Assembly (NCBI GenBank): GCA_008360975.2
Contig: CM039179.1
Span: forward strand, 50,288,359-50,352,358
DNA from: Lichenostomus cassidix
Taxonomy: Eukaryota; Chordata; Aves; Passeriformes; Meliphagidae
DNA: 64,000 nt
Direction: 5' to 3'
Part shown: positions 12,639 through 24,700 of the stretch, in pieces
How the letters are laid out: each line of letters begins with the position of its first letter
Numbering within the stretch: position 1 is the first letter of the stretch
Notes under the pieces: model-generated
Seen by the model: the letters and a program-made list of their open reading frames with translations, nothing else
The model's database searches: none
What the model was told of the DNA's origin: nothing
Position numbers and translations under genes: made by a program

Positions 12639-13906
12639 GCCATGTCCTTCAGTGAGTTATGGAAATGTATACTTATTTGGAAATACTGAGAAAATGCTCA
12701 CTAGTACACATAGCCATATATTTTCTGTTTTATATGCTGGAGGTGCTTTTGGTATTCCAGGGAGTTATCTGTGTCTCTGCTTCTGGCCATGTGCTTTTTT
12801 AAGGCTGAATCTGACATTGCCAGGCATTTTCTCTGCAGTCCAGAATATCTTAGCCCTGCACTGCACACCTACAGTATGCTTGAAATGGCTGCAATTTCCA
12901 GCCTACAACTTCTATTGCTTGACAGCTTTTTTTTAAAAACATAAATCTGGCCCTGCATATGATTTTTAACCCTCCGAAAATACCAGCTTGCTGAAGTTTT
13001 CACTCATTCTTGATTTTATCAAAGGATTTTCCTGCGAGATAATCCTCTAATCCAGAAGTTTTATGAACTTAATTAAATTCAACAAAAAGAAACTATGACA
13101 ACTACAAAATGGCGATACTTTGCTTAGTTTGCAAAAAAGGTTTTAAAGAAATTCAAATGGATTAACATTGACAAAGGCTATGGAAAAATTATCTCTAGAG
13201 TTCCTAGCAAAGTTTCTTCAGAGAATCCAAAAGAAGTTTGCTGCAGGCCTGGTGATCTATGGTACTGGCAGTATGTTACATTAATGTCCTAAGGATTGAC
13301 ATATATATTATAAAGGGTAGTTATAAGTTCTAACAGTTGTGAATGAGGAAAGTATCAGACAAGTTTAAGGCCAAAGTATCACTATTAAGACAGATTTTAT
13401 TCACCTTATATAAAAGTAACCTGAAACACAGAATGTGCAGTAACAGGCTGAAATTTGATGACTGCACAAAACTGGAAAATAAGTCAAAATGAATGAGGTG
13501 GACACTAAAATAAAGAGCAGTTGGAAAGGCTAAGACCAAGGACAGATATATGGTTATGACATAATTCAGAGAAATATAAGAGAAAGACACTGAAGATGAA
13601 AAGAAAGATTTTCAATTTTCAAACAGCAATACAGAAAATCTAGGTGTAGTGGAATGTACCACGTAAACCTTTGACCTATTGCTTATAAGCAGTAAATTGT
13701 AAGAAACTGAAACTAAGGCCACATAAGAGGACTTTGGAAATGTAATTGAGTGGGAATTATTTGACTGATGTAGAATGGGACCAGGAAAAGAGTGTTTTAT
13801 TTGGCCTAAGACCCACAAGTAAATGGTTACAAGCATTGAATAAGGAAATTTTTATAAGGACTAAATTCTTTAGAGAGATTTCATTGAAATTAACAGGCTT
13901 CTGAAT

Positions 13907-13908
<2 letters not shown>
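12639..13908. other. Unique non-coding stretch
   Basis: I find no recognisable gene or transposon. A 99-codon plus-strand frame at 12637-12936 begins inside the CR1 tail and has no family features. Confidence 0.55.

Positions 13909-13937
<29 letters not shown>
13909..13937. repeat. (AT)n microsatellite
   Basis: About 13 to 14 uninterrupted AT units preceded by ACAC. Self-complementary and able to form cruciforms. Likely polymorphic. Confidence 0.95.
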
Positions 13938-13941
<4 letters not shown>

Positions 13942-14704
13942 TGACATAAACCAAATAGCTTTCACTTGGTTTTAGTTAACATTCTGATTACTTTAACAAA
14001 TACTTCAGGTAGTTTATCATATTATACCATTCAATTCTGTGAATGTAAGTTCACTGAAGTTCACCTTCCAGGAAAAAAAATACTTGCTCCAATGCCCAGA
14101 AGAAATGGATAGCCTTTTGATAAATGGCTGCATCCAAAGCCATGCCTAATCTTCCCAAAATATTAGAATTGTATTTTTGCTGTAGGTCAGGTGTACCACT
14201 AAAAACAAGTTGTTTTTCATCCAGAGATATGGTCAGGACTAGGTTATCCAAGAATCTGAGCACTCTGCCTTCAGTCTGAGCAGCAGAGCTGAGATGTCTC
14301 AACAGCAGGTAGGCAATGTGTTCCCTTGAAGGTAGGGAAAGATTTTTTTTCCCTGTAGCTGCTTTTTTTCTCTGAAAATTTCCTGCCTCCTTTCTGCTGT
14401 AATGGTTTTGGGGTCAAGAGACTTAGAATGGCTCATCTTCCAGTTCACTGGTAAGCTATGCAGCATCCTCTGAAATCCTTTTCTATAAAATACGTCTAGT
14501 TTTTACCCCAACCACAAATGTGAGGTTTACACTTCTGTTTGATTTCACTGAGGTTGTCTTGTGGACTGGTGCAAGTATCTGATGTACATATATCAGTACG
14601 CCCTAGTGCAAACTGACATGGAGAAAGCCAAGTTACTCAGCAAGTTATTAATCTCAGTCTTCAAAGGCAGTCAGGTTTCCCATGTCTCAAGTCCCTGAAC
14701 CTTC
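13938..14704. other. Unique non-coding stretch
   Basis: No gene or repeat recognised. It ends where CR1 homology begins, near the GGGAGAAGGGGAACCAAGTC block. Confidence 0.5.
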
Positions 14705-16200
14705 AGGCTGGGAGAAGGGGAACCAAGTCCCTCCCACTGTAAGCACAGAGCAGGTTAAAGGCCACCTGGTGAGACTCAATAGGCACAAGTCTCTGTGCCT
14801 GATGACCCCAGGCTCCTGAGGGAACTGACTCATGTGACTGAAAGTCACTCTCCATCCTATTTGAAAAGTCGCGGCAGTCAGGTGAAAACCTCAGTGACTT
14901 GAAAAAGAGAAAATTCACACCTGTTTTTAAAAAGGGAATAAAGACAATTCAGGGAACTATAGACAAATGCACCTTACTTCTGTTCCTGGGAAGACCATGG
15001 AACATATCCTAATGGAAGCTGTGTTAAGAAGGCACATACCCAGGCAAGGATGTGATCCAAGACAACCAACATGCCTTCACAAAGGGCAAATTGTGCCTGA
15101 TCAACCTGGTAGCCTTCTATGGCAGAATGACTGCAAAGGCCAACAAGGGAAGACTGACTGATGTCATCTACTTTGGTTTCTGTAAGAACTTTGACACAGT
15201 CCCACACAACATCCTTAGCTCTAAATTGGATGCACAGGGGTTTGAAGGGTGGACTGTTTGGTCGATAAGAAAATGGCTAGATGGACACACCCAGAGAGAT
15301 CTGGTCAATGGCTCCATGTCTGGGAAGGAGGCCAGTGACAAATGGTGTTCCTCAGGGCTCTGTCTTGGGATCGTTGCTATTTAAAATCTTTATCAATGAC
15401 TGAGGCAACAAGACTGAGTGAACCCTCAGCAAGTTTGCAAATAACCCGAAGCTGAGTGGTGCAGTTGACACAACAGAACGAAGGAATGCCATCCAAAGGG
15501 ACCTGGGCAAACTTGAAAAGTGGGTCTGTGAGAACCTAACAAGGTTCAACAAGTCCAAGTGCAAAGTTCTGCACCGAGACTGGGGAAATCCGAGACTTGA
15601 GTGCATTGACATAAAACCTGCTGGATGAAAAGATGGCAATGTGTGCTTGCAGCCTTCAGCAGTGATTCTTCCCCTCTACTCTGCCCTCCTGAGACCCCAC
15701 CCAGGAGTGCTGCATCCAGTTCTAGGGTCCCCAGCATAAGAAAGGCATGGATCTGTTAGTGTGGATACAGAGGATGGTCACAAAGAGTACTAGACCAAAT
15801 CTCCCAGAAAGAGTCTCAGAGAGCTCTGGTTGTTCAGCATAGAAAAATTCTCAAAATATCTCAATGATGTCTTACAGCACTTAAAATGGGTTTATAAAAA
15901 AGGTAGTTTACTTTTTACATGGGCAGATAGTGATCAGACAAGGTGGAATATTTTTCAGCTAAAAGAAGTGAGATTTCTTTTAGAAGTTAGGAGAAAATTC
16001 AGGGAAGGGTCGTGAGGCACAGGAACAGGTTTCCCAGGGAATTTGTTGGTGCCTTATCCCTGAAAGTGTTCAGGGCCTGATTGGATGAGGCCCAGAGCAA
16101 CCTGATCTAGTGGCTGGCATCCCTGCCCATGGCAGGGGGACTGGAATAAGATGTTTCTTAAGGTCCATTCCAACACAAACTATTTCATGATTCTATGATC
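14705..16200 (+). mobile_element. CR1 LINE, longest copy, includes RT region
   Basis: About 1.5 kb of CR1 in plus orientation. It starts upstream of the reverse transcriptase domain (CACAGAGCAGGTTAAAGGCC block), passes through the RT and ends at the 3' terminus (TTTCATGATTCTATGATC). The middle of the C-terminal part, about 15830-16000, is strongly diverged. The tail keeps the CTGGCATCCCTGCCCATGGC segment seen in several CR1 subfamilies. It differs from the 29 kb and 57 kb copies in its 3' half, so it belongs to another subfamily. Frameshifts and stops show it cannot move by itself. Confidence 0.95.
14930..15480 (+). pseudogene. CR1 reverse transcriptase remnant
   Basis: Recognisable RT blocks occur in order but in three frames. 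[20 protein letters not shown] (from 14973) is in one. [36 protein letters not shown] and [15 protein letters not shown] (15073-15290) are in the next. [16 protein letters not shown] (from 15353) is in the third and meets a TGA at 15401. Beyond it the catalytic FADD box reads FANN at 15434-15445, so both catalytic aspartates are lost. In living copies this domain copies CR1 RNA at the nicked target site. This copy is a fossil. Confidence 0.9.
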
Positions 16201-18344
16201 CCTAGTTGAAGCCCTATACACAATGAGCTGATGATCTGGCTGAGAACGTGCCTAGCTGTTCCTGGTTCTTGTGCCCATCCTCACATATCTCATGTGTCAT
16301 GTGCACATGAAATAAACACAAAACATAGACAAGATGGAAAACCTGGGTGACTCCAAACCAGCCTCACTTGTCTGCATGTTTCTTGTATTGAGCACATGAT
16401 TTACCAGCAAGTGCTACGGTGAATTTCAATTTAACCTAAAGACAATGCAAAGTCACTAGAAACACTGAATATTTGGCAGTTTTTTTAGTGCTTCAACTAT
16501 AATTAATAAGTGTGGTAACAGGTTTTTGGGAAATGGTACAGCAGACAACACAGAGAAAATAGAGTAGATTTTTTTCTGAGAGAGATCTGCTTTTTATAGT
16601 AATTGGGATATAAACACCTAAAATCAGGATTTTATACTAAAAGGGCAAGCTAACCTTACTAATGGTGATTACTCACTGTATAATAGAAAAGGAAATAAAA
16701 GCTTTTTTATAAAATGTATCAAATCCTAAGAGTGCTGTTAAACTCATTAAAGAAAAAATGAAGTTAGAGAAACTGGTCTTATTTTTTTTCACTCCCAGTA
16801 GAGTTCATTTCTACTTCAACAACTAAGCCAAGGTCACATTTAACTCACTTCAATTTCACCCAGTGCACAAGCTAATGTCAATAGTACAGCTGCCATGCAG
16901 AGCTAAAGACTGATGGTTAGACAAAGCCATTTACACAAGGCTGGGTCTTTCATCTTCTCTCAGCTAGTGACATAAGAAAGCACTGAGGTTATTCTCAACT
17001 AGAGACTAAAACTGGCATATTAGAAAAAATGTTATTCTCCTTAGCTGTCACACAAAGGATCTGAAGAAATGTAGAAATGTTTTTTTCCTTGGTCATCTAG
17101 GGAGATCACAAAGTGACTCTAATAGCCTTCACTCTGAAATTTTCACATGGTTTAAGTGATTGCCAAGTCTGATATTTTCCATTTACACTTCATTGCCATC
17201 AGAAAAAGAAAAAAATCAATATACCTACCTACTCAAGTGTGTCACAGGATGAGCTTATAAAAGAAGACATCAGTCTTTTTAGGGCATGAAAAATATACTT
17301 ATTCAAATATATCTTATTTAAAATGACATAAATTGCAGTGGTTAGTCAAGATTCGATTTCCTCTAAAATATAAGACTTAAAATATTCCCTGACTTGCCAA
17401 GGAATAAGAATCCTTCAAACTGTTGATATGTACAAATGTACTCGTTTTCTCTTGTAAGTTATACCTGCCACAGTGTACCAATATTAGTGACTACCTTTAG
17501 GAATTTTAATGGGAAGGTGAGATATAACATATCACATTTCTCTGAGATGGTACAAATAATTGGAACTTTGCCAAAACATGGGAGCAATAGCTTTTATTAT
17601 TATTTTAATTATACTATGTGTATGAATTTAGGTTGCCATAGCTTGTTGGCCCTAAAATGATTCCACATGGTGTCATGCAGCTCTAACAAGCTCAAACACC
17701 CTAAGCAGAGATATCTTCCCCTTGTATGCTGTAGCTCTCACATATTTTATCTGTCTTGTTAAAGATTTCTAGCAATTTTCCTGCAACAGTATACAATGTC
17801 TTTGTTTGAGATTAATAAAATATCTTAGATACAATGGAATTGTCTTGTCAAAGATTTGACTGCTTGGACACTGTCAAGAACATTTGACAAGTGAGAGCCA
17901 AATTTGTCCCTGACTGTTCTGCTCTCAATGGAAGCTGACAGGTCATCATTCACCTTATGATGTCGTTTCAACCCCATTATCTTTTCTACCTTGTTTTAGC
18001 ACCTCTATCTGGCAAAGGTAGTGAGTAAGATGTTGAAGAACTGAGGTGGTATTTCAGGCTATCTGCCAGCAAGTGCTGAATAATAATGGAATTTGTTTGC
18101 TTACAAATTGAGCAATTGAATGTAGACATTGAGGGGGTCACCTCTGTGATTTGTCCCATCCCCAGATGGTCAATCATCTAAAAAGGCAGAATTACAGGGT
18201 CAATCGCAGAACTCTTTCCCCATGTAGTATCACAACATACCAACCATACAACTACTAGGCCATCCCCCACAGTTACAAGTATTTCAAGGTCAATTTATCA
18301 ATTTAACAGCTTCATCTTCTTAATCACTAAACTTCTGTCTCTTT
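16201..18344. other. Unique non-coding stretch
   Basis: AT-rich with frequent stops in all frames. No transposon or gene recognised. Confidence 0.55.
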
Positions 18345-18720
18345 GAGCTTGTGCTGAAAGACTGTGGCTGCTAATTAAAATGGAGCTTTACTAGCAAGTA
18401 CACAAATTAGATCCTGTCAGTAAGTTTATTCTAACTATTGGTCATTTCTAAATGCCTTTTTAATCCCCTAATTTTTACATTAAAATTCAAAAGCCTAACA
18501 ATCTTAATCACCCCTACATCAAATTCATCATTAAGAACAGGAAGCCAGATGGTATAATTTTGATTTACCGGACTTCAGCGTGAATTAATGTACTGAGTGC
18601 CGATAATGAATACATCAAACCTGATATTGCAGAAACCTATGAATCTGGCATGTTAAATTAATAACACACTTTGCACAATGAAAGCATGTAAGCTCATATA
18701 AAACTGAGGAGTAATGGTCC
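18345..18720. promoter_or_regulatory. Candidate conserved non-coding element
   Basis: This block has no repeats, is dense in homeodomain-type cores and has the even texture typical of vertebrate conserved elements. Examples are GCTAATTAAAATGG near 18370, GTGAATTAATG near 18580, GATAATGAATACATCAAACC near 18602 and TTAAATTAATAAC near 18654. It is not coding in any frame. The call rests on composition and motif density only. Confidence 0.35.
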
Positions 18721-18764
18721 CTTTTATTTTAAATGGTCATTATTAGCCTGCAGTTTTGACTCTC

Positions 18765-18791
18765 AAAAAAAAAAAAAAAAAAGAAAAAAAG
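18765..18791. repeat. A-rich tract
   Basis: Eighteen consecutive A, then G and a further A7, preceded by GACTCTC. It could be a slippage-prone simple repeat or the tail of an old plus-strand retroposed sequence, but no recognisable body or target-site duplication is seen. Confidence 0.9.
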
Positions 18792-18795
18792 AGAA

Positions 18796-21700
18796 GAACC
18801 TTTTGTGGTTAAGAAAGTTCTGTCTGTTTCCTATCTGGTTTTTTTTCTTATGTAGGAATGAAGTGAAATGAAAATAAAAATATAAAAATCCACCCTATTG
18901 CAAAATTTATAGTTGTGAAAGAATACTGATGAAGAAAAGGCCCCAGTGAATTGTCTAAATCACTTCAATTTGTTTTGAAATTACAATTAAAAGTTTGACT
19001 GGCATGCTAGAATGCACTTATCCCAAAAAGTTGTAGTACAATGATGTTTGCTACTCGGGATAATTATTCATTGCATAGAGTATATAATAAATTATGCAGA
19101 TTATACCACTTTTTTTTTAAATATTTTTCTTATGTTCTTTTATTTCTAGTGTGTATTGCTTCTTGTTCTGATATACCCCTATGGTGACCATGAAGCTGAA
19201 CACCATTTTATTAGAGCACAGGGTCAGGAATTAGTTTTACTGAAGAACAGCGGAACCATACATTTGGAAATATTTGCTATTAAAAAAAAAATTACTAGGT
19301 AGATAAGGTCCATGTCTACCATATTTCTTGATTATCTAGCTATTGTATGGCATGGAGATGGCATAGAGCTTAGCATTCTTGAAGGAAAACTGACAGGTAT
19401 CAAATTTGAACCACAGAGTAGCTTGTGTTGTAGCAGTGAGAGATACACAGGGCTGATCTTGCTTAAACACATCACTTCTGAACAGATAATTTCATGTATA
19501 TTTAGTGTAAATTAAAAATATGTCAGTTGTTATGTGTTCTTGTGGACCTATAAATAAAAGGAACTCCACCTAATTCCTGTTCACACCAAAGACAAAATTG
19601 CCTTTGACCTAAGTGAAAACAGGATTTGGCTCAAATACCCATCTGTAGGATCTGAAGCTTCCTTTCTAGATATATTGCAGCAATACAAATACAAGTAGAT
19701 GCTCCAATATGAATTCTAGTTCTGAAGTGCGTCTGAGTTATATAACTGCTAACTGAAATACAGTTTGGAATGTTTTTATGGTGAACAACCTAAAATGCAC
19801 AAATATGGGCCTATAGACCATAAGCCAGAAAGGCAGGATGAGACTGGTCTCTGTTTTGGAAAGCACAGACTGTTTGCTGTAAAAGCATTTAAAGAGTTAG
19901 AAGATACCTAGTCCAGGCCTGAGCAGGATAAAGCTGACTGAATAGGTTAACATGAGCATAAACATTTCCCCAGGTTTATTCTGTCTCTCAATTTTCACAC
20001 AGTAAGTGAATGTTTCAACAGTCTCAGTGTAGCTGCAGGAAATATATTCAATATAGCAAGGGTGGGATAATACCAGGGAAAACATTGCAAACCTGAATTA
20101 GGTGCTACTTTCCAGCTAGTTTTCCTTATTGCATGAGTGTGTTCTTGCACTTACCACTATAGCATACAATTTGTACTGCTTAGAGATAAACTGCTAAGAT
20201 TGATTCCTAAACAAAATAAGGGATGCATTACGCATTTGTCTAGAGAGGATATAAAAAACCTCTTATGTGTCCTCTTCATATATTTAGTGTTTTTACCCCT
20301 ACATGAAGTAGTACTTTACTAATATTTGAGGAGAGATGAGAAACATAGTTGTTCCCCCCAAAAAAGAAAATTTACACTGCAAACTGTTCTGGAAACTTGG
20401 ATAGAAAAAGTCAGTTGTTCCTGGTTGGAAATGTTTCTCACTTTTAAATCTCTAGTTGAAGTTCATTTGACAAACCTATTATAAAATGAATAAATGTAGC
20501 TCTGTGTGATTTGTCCATTGTCAACATGTTAACACAATTTATTTGAAGGTAGATTGATGAAGGATGGCTGAAGGAGTTTACCCTCCTGAGTTAAAGAATA
20601 GAAAACCCTTTTTCCTTAGCATTTCTCTTTTTTTCTTAGAAGTTCACAAGAGTAGATATACAATTATCCTCGACTTGCTGATGCAAAGGAACAGAGCATT
20701 TAGTTTCTTGTCATTGTCTCTGAAATTCCTAAAGGTACAATTAGCATTTCATTTGACATAATGTTGAAAGGTTCATAGATTGATCTTCCCTAAAATGCAG
20801 CAAGAATTTTTTGAAATGCAAATTTTGACATTTATTAACTTTTATTCCAGATCTGTTTATAGACTGTAAAACTGTGCATACATTTAACTCAAAGAAGCTA
20901 AAAGGACAATGTTTAGGTGGATACTCTGTGTTATAATAAAAGTCTATTTTATTGTTTCAACAATGAAATTTTTATTATCAGAGATTTATGATATCAGCAC
21001 AGCAGTTTTTACTGCATGATTCACAGTGTTTTTATAGATGTATATTCAACAAAACAAGGAGAGAAATTGTACTGCAGTGCTCTCTCTCAGGAGTGCATTT
21101 CCCCATTGAAATAATGTCAGCAGTTTTCCACCTTCAAAGCCCTATGTTTTCAAATCAATTAACAATTCTAATTGTGCTGGAACAGTTGTTCACTTAGCTT
21201 GGCAAATGGGACAGGAAACATTATTTCCTTTCTTTGCCTAAAACGAAGACTTTAATCTTCTGAACCATATTTAACATATAAAAAACACACATCTGAAAAG
21301 TTAGGCAGTTTGGAAACTCACTCGATTGTAAATATTGTTTTTCTTAGTGTTCAGGCTGTGGTAAAAGAAAGGAGCAAGAGCACTACAGTTTCCCCTCTGG
21401 GTGCCAGCAAACCATCTTGGGATTCGTTCTGAATGTTTCAGGTGAGATTTGTATCTATCTGGACAGCTGCAAGAGTTACTGCTTTTGTAAGATGGTAAAA
21501 CAAACAGTGATTCTGACCAAACTAGTGATACCAGAATGCAGATCTGTATCATGTTACACAGGACTGACATAAAGTAACTAATACAACATGCCAGAGCCAA
21601 GACTTAAAGGCCAAATTTACATTCCATTTTATTTATATACATATATATTGTGTGCTTAATTTGAGGCATAGTAAAAGATATAATTACTATGACTTCATGC

Positions 21701-24700
21701 AGAGACTAGCATCCAACATTTAAAATAAATGTGCCCCTTTCTTCTGCAAACCCCAAAGCCATTTAGCAAAAGGGCAAAATAAAATTACCTCATTTTACAA
21801 GTGGTACAATTTTGTGGTACAATGTAGAATCACGTAACAAGCCCTTTTCTGGATTAAAGATGGTGCATTATGCTGAACAAAATAAAAATGCTCTAGAAAA
21901 AGAAAAGAAGAAAACTACAAATAAGAATTTAAGTCTATATCTTTGCATAGCACTCTTGCATTACTCAGAAGGTCACAAAGTTGGTAATAAGGTCTATTAT
22001 TCATATGAAGATAAGTACTCAGTGCAGATTATCTGTATGAAGGATCTGGTGAGCATTAACAGATGTACTCACCGCAGTCCTAACCTTGTGAATGAATTTG
22101 CCAAGAATATGGTAATACCCTGTACATTAAATTCTTGGGTGGTTAGAACACCATTTTTACCACAACTGTAGCCATGTTTTAGGCAGTGCAATCTAAGCAG
22201 TTTTCACATGCATAGCATTGTTGGAGATACTGTTTTTAACATTGTACTTATTCAGATCCATTCCAAGAAAGAGATAAAACAAAGTTTTGACTTCTGTGGT
22301 TGTTGGGTTTTTTTTTTCCTTTCACCATTTTGCAGTCATTTAAATATCTTCACTATTTATTTCTTTGCTTGTGTGATGGTGCATTTAGACAGGACATCAA
22401 AGTAAAAATGGCAACAAACTTTTAGGAGATTATTTGAAATTCAGGGTCTAGATTTGAACTTACTTGGGTACACAAAGATTACACATTTTCCAAACCTCTT
22501 CTTCTGTTTAGCAATTCTGACACAACCGTTGTGGACCCTCATGACTGAACTCAATATCTGACTGCTAAGATGGACAACACTTTCTTATTGCATAATATTA
22601 ACTTTTCACTGATGAAGAAAGTGTCTTACCTGTTTCATCTGCTAGAGGAAAGGTGTCGTAGAAAAATATTTGTCCTGATATAATTTTTAGGTTTCTGATT
22701 CAGAGCCTGAAACTTGACTCAAAACAGGGTCAAAACCTAGATGAAATTCTTCAGAAACTGTAGCTCCCCAGAGTGGTGAAGAAAAGACTGCAAGAAGCAG
22801 GTGGGTAATGGTCAGTACCTAGCTGCCATTCATGAAATTGTAATAGTATTTGACACAGATTTAGTTCTTTTTGTCTCCCTCATCATCATACATCTCTTTA
22901 CACCTCTTTGCAGAGCTTGGTATCAGTTCCCTATTTTGTAAATGATGAATTAACCTAGACATTTTTCAGGTTACTTAGTCACAGTGACTAGCATCTATAT
23001 TCAAGAAAGCCTGCCTGCCATCCCTGCTGCCAAATCTTCACTTTTTTCTGTCCTCTCGGTGGTGATGTGTAGTCATAACACCTAAACTAGGTAATGATAG
23101 GGGACAACATTAATGTGATTTGCTCAATGATTTTGTCTAAGCTGATAACAGAGATTACAGTAGAATGCAGATATGTGTGTGCCACTGCGGGTGCATAGAC
23201 ATGTTTCACTCTGGGGGACTATACCTTTAGAGCAGTGCTGTTTCTAAGAATAGATTTAGGCACCTAATCTGAGACTCAAAAGGAAAGTAGATCAAAACAG
23301 CACTCTTGGAAGTATTTGTTTCTCACTGGGCACCTTGATTTGTCACTTTCCAGCAACAGCAGAAGGCACACTAAGATGCCCTAGTTCTTGCCTAATATTC
23401 CTTTTCATTTCAGAAATTGAGCCTTTCTCTATTTGAGCTTCACTGGGGCTCCACACAGTGGCTTTTCATACTGATGTTTTCACGGTGCCTGCAAAATACG
23501 AGGGAAATTTTTCTCTTTCTGCCTGAAAAATAATGTTCTTTTTTTTTCCCCATGACTAGTAGCTAGAACATCCACACAGGCAGTCCATGTTCCATCACAT
23601 CCTCCTGGGAGAAGGTTCTAGTCATTAGAACAGAAGCAGGTTTGAATACCTCCACTGAATGTGAATGTTTAGGGCACTTATTGTAGTGAGAGAGCTGTGT
23701 GTTTCTTGTTCCTGCTTGCAATCACATTGTTGAGTTTTGCATTCAACTATCATTGGCTTATATGCCAAAATGAGAGATATTTTTGGGGAACAGAACCTGG
23801 AATCACTAAACAGCCAGTGTCACCAGACTAGAAAGCCATATTCCCAGCTTGCTGTTTCTTTCTGGCCCAACAAATCTCAAATTCACCTTGTCACAGTAAG
23901 GCATATCTTATAAACAGGTTAAAATGAGAATAATTTCTTCCAACATGTATTTAGCTTTCAAGACTGAAGCTTCTGTGACAGAAATGTAAAAAAAGTTTGT
24001 GTCCCAAAAGCATATTTTTTCCCAATTTCTGTCAACCAGTGTAATACATTCTGTTGTCCTTTTTTACAAATGTTGCTTTTTTCTTGCATAATTTTTTAGG
24101 GAGGGAAAACAATTCTTCTTCCCCAGAGTAGTGGGGGGAGCAAACTCCAAATAAAAGATAACAGCAGAGCAGGCTTCGACACTTAGTCCTTCCTGCCCAC
24201 ACTGTTTAACTCTTAGTTCATACCCTTCTTATGCTGACTGCAGGGTAAATCTCTCTATAGGAGACTAGTCCTAAGGAGTATAAAATCTGTCAGATGACTT
24301 TGTGGCCTCAAGACCACTGGTTCCCAATCCTTTTTTTATTTGCTGGTACAGATACACCCAAATCATTCCAGTGCTTCACTGTGAGAAGTAGGTTTGAGAA
24401 GTCTGCTATTTCTGTGGCTGCAGAGCAGTATCTTTTTCTCTTAATTGGAAGGAAAGATTTTATTAAATTCTTTGGGAAAAAATATGGAGGTGTTTTCCTT
24501 CAAAAATAATTTTTGCAGTGTGGATTATTAGGTGGCAAAGTGCCTTTCCAAAGTCCCAGGGAGACACCTCAACTTAAAGAAGGCATGGAACTTTAGCTAA
24601 CCTTTGTCACTGCTGTTACTCGCTTAACCAATTTTAGGTGTTCTGTGTATTCCTCTTTGAGAGAGGAAAGTTTCTCAGGTACCTATTATGATGCTACAAT

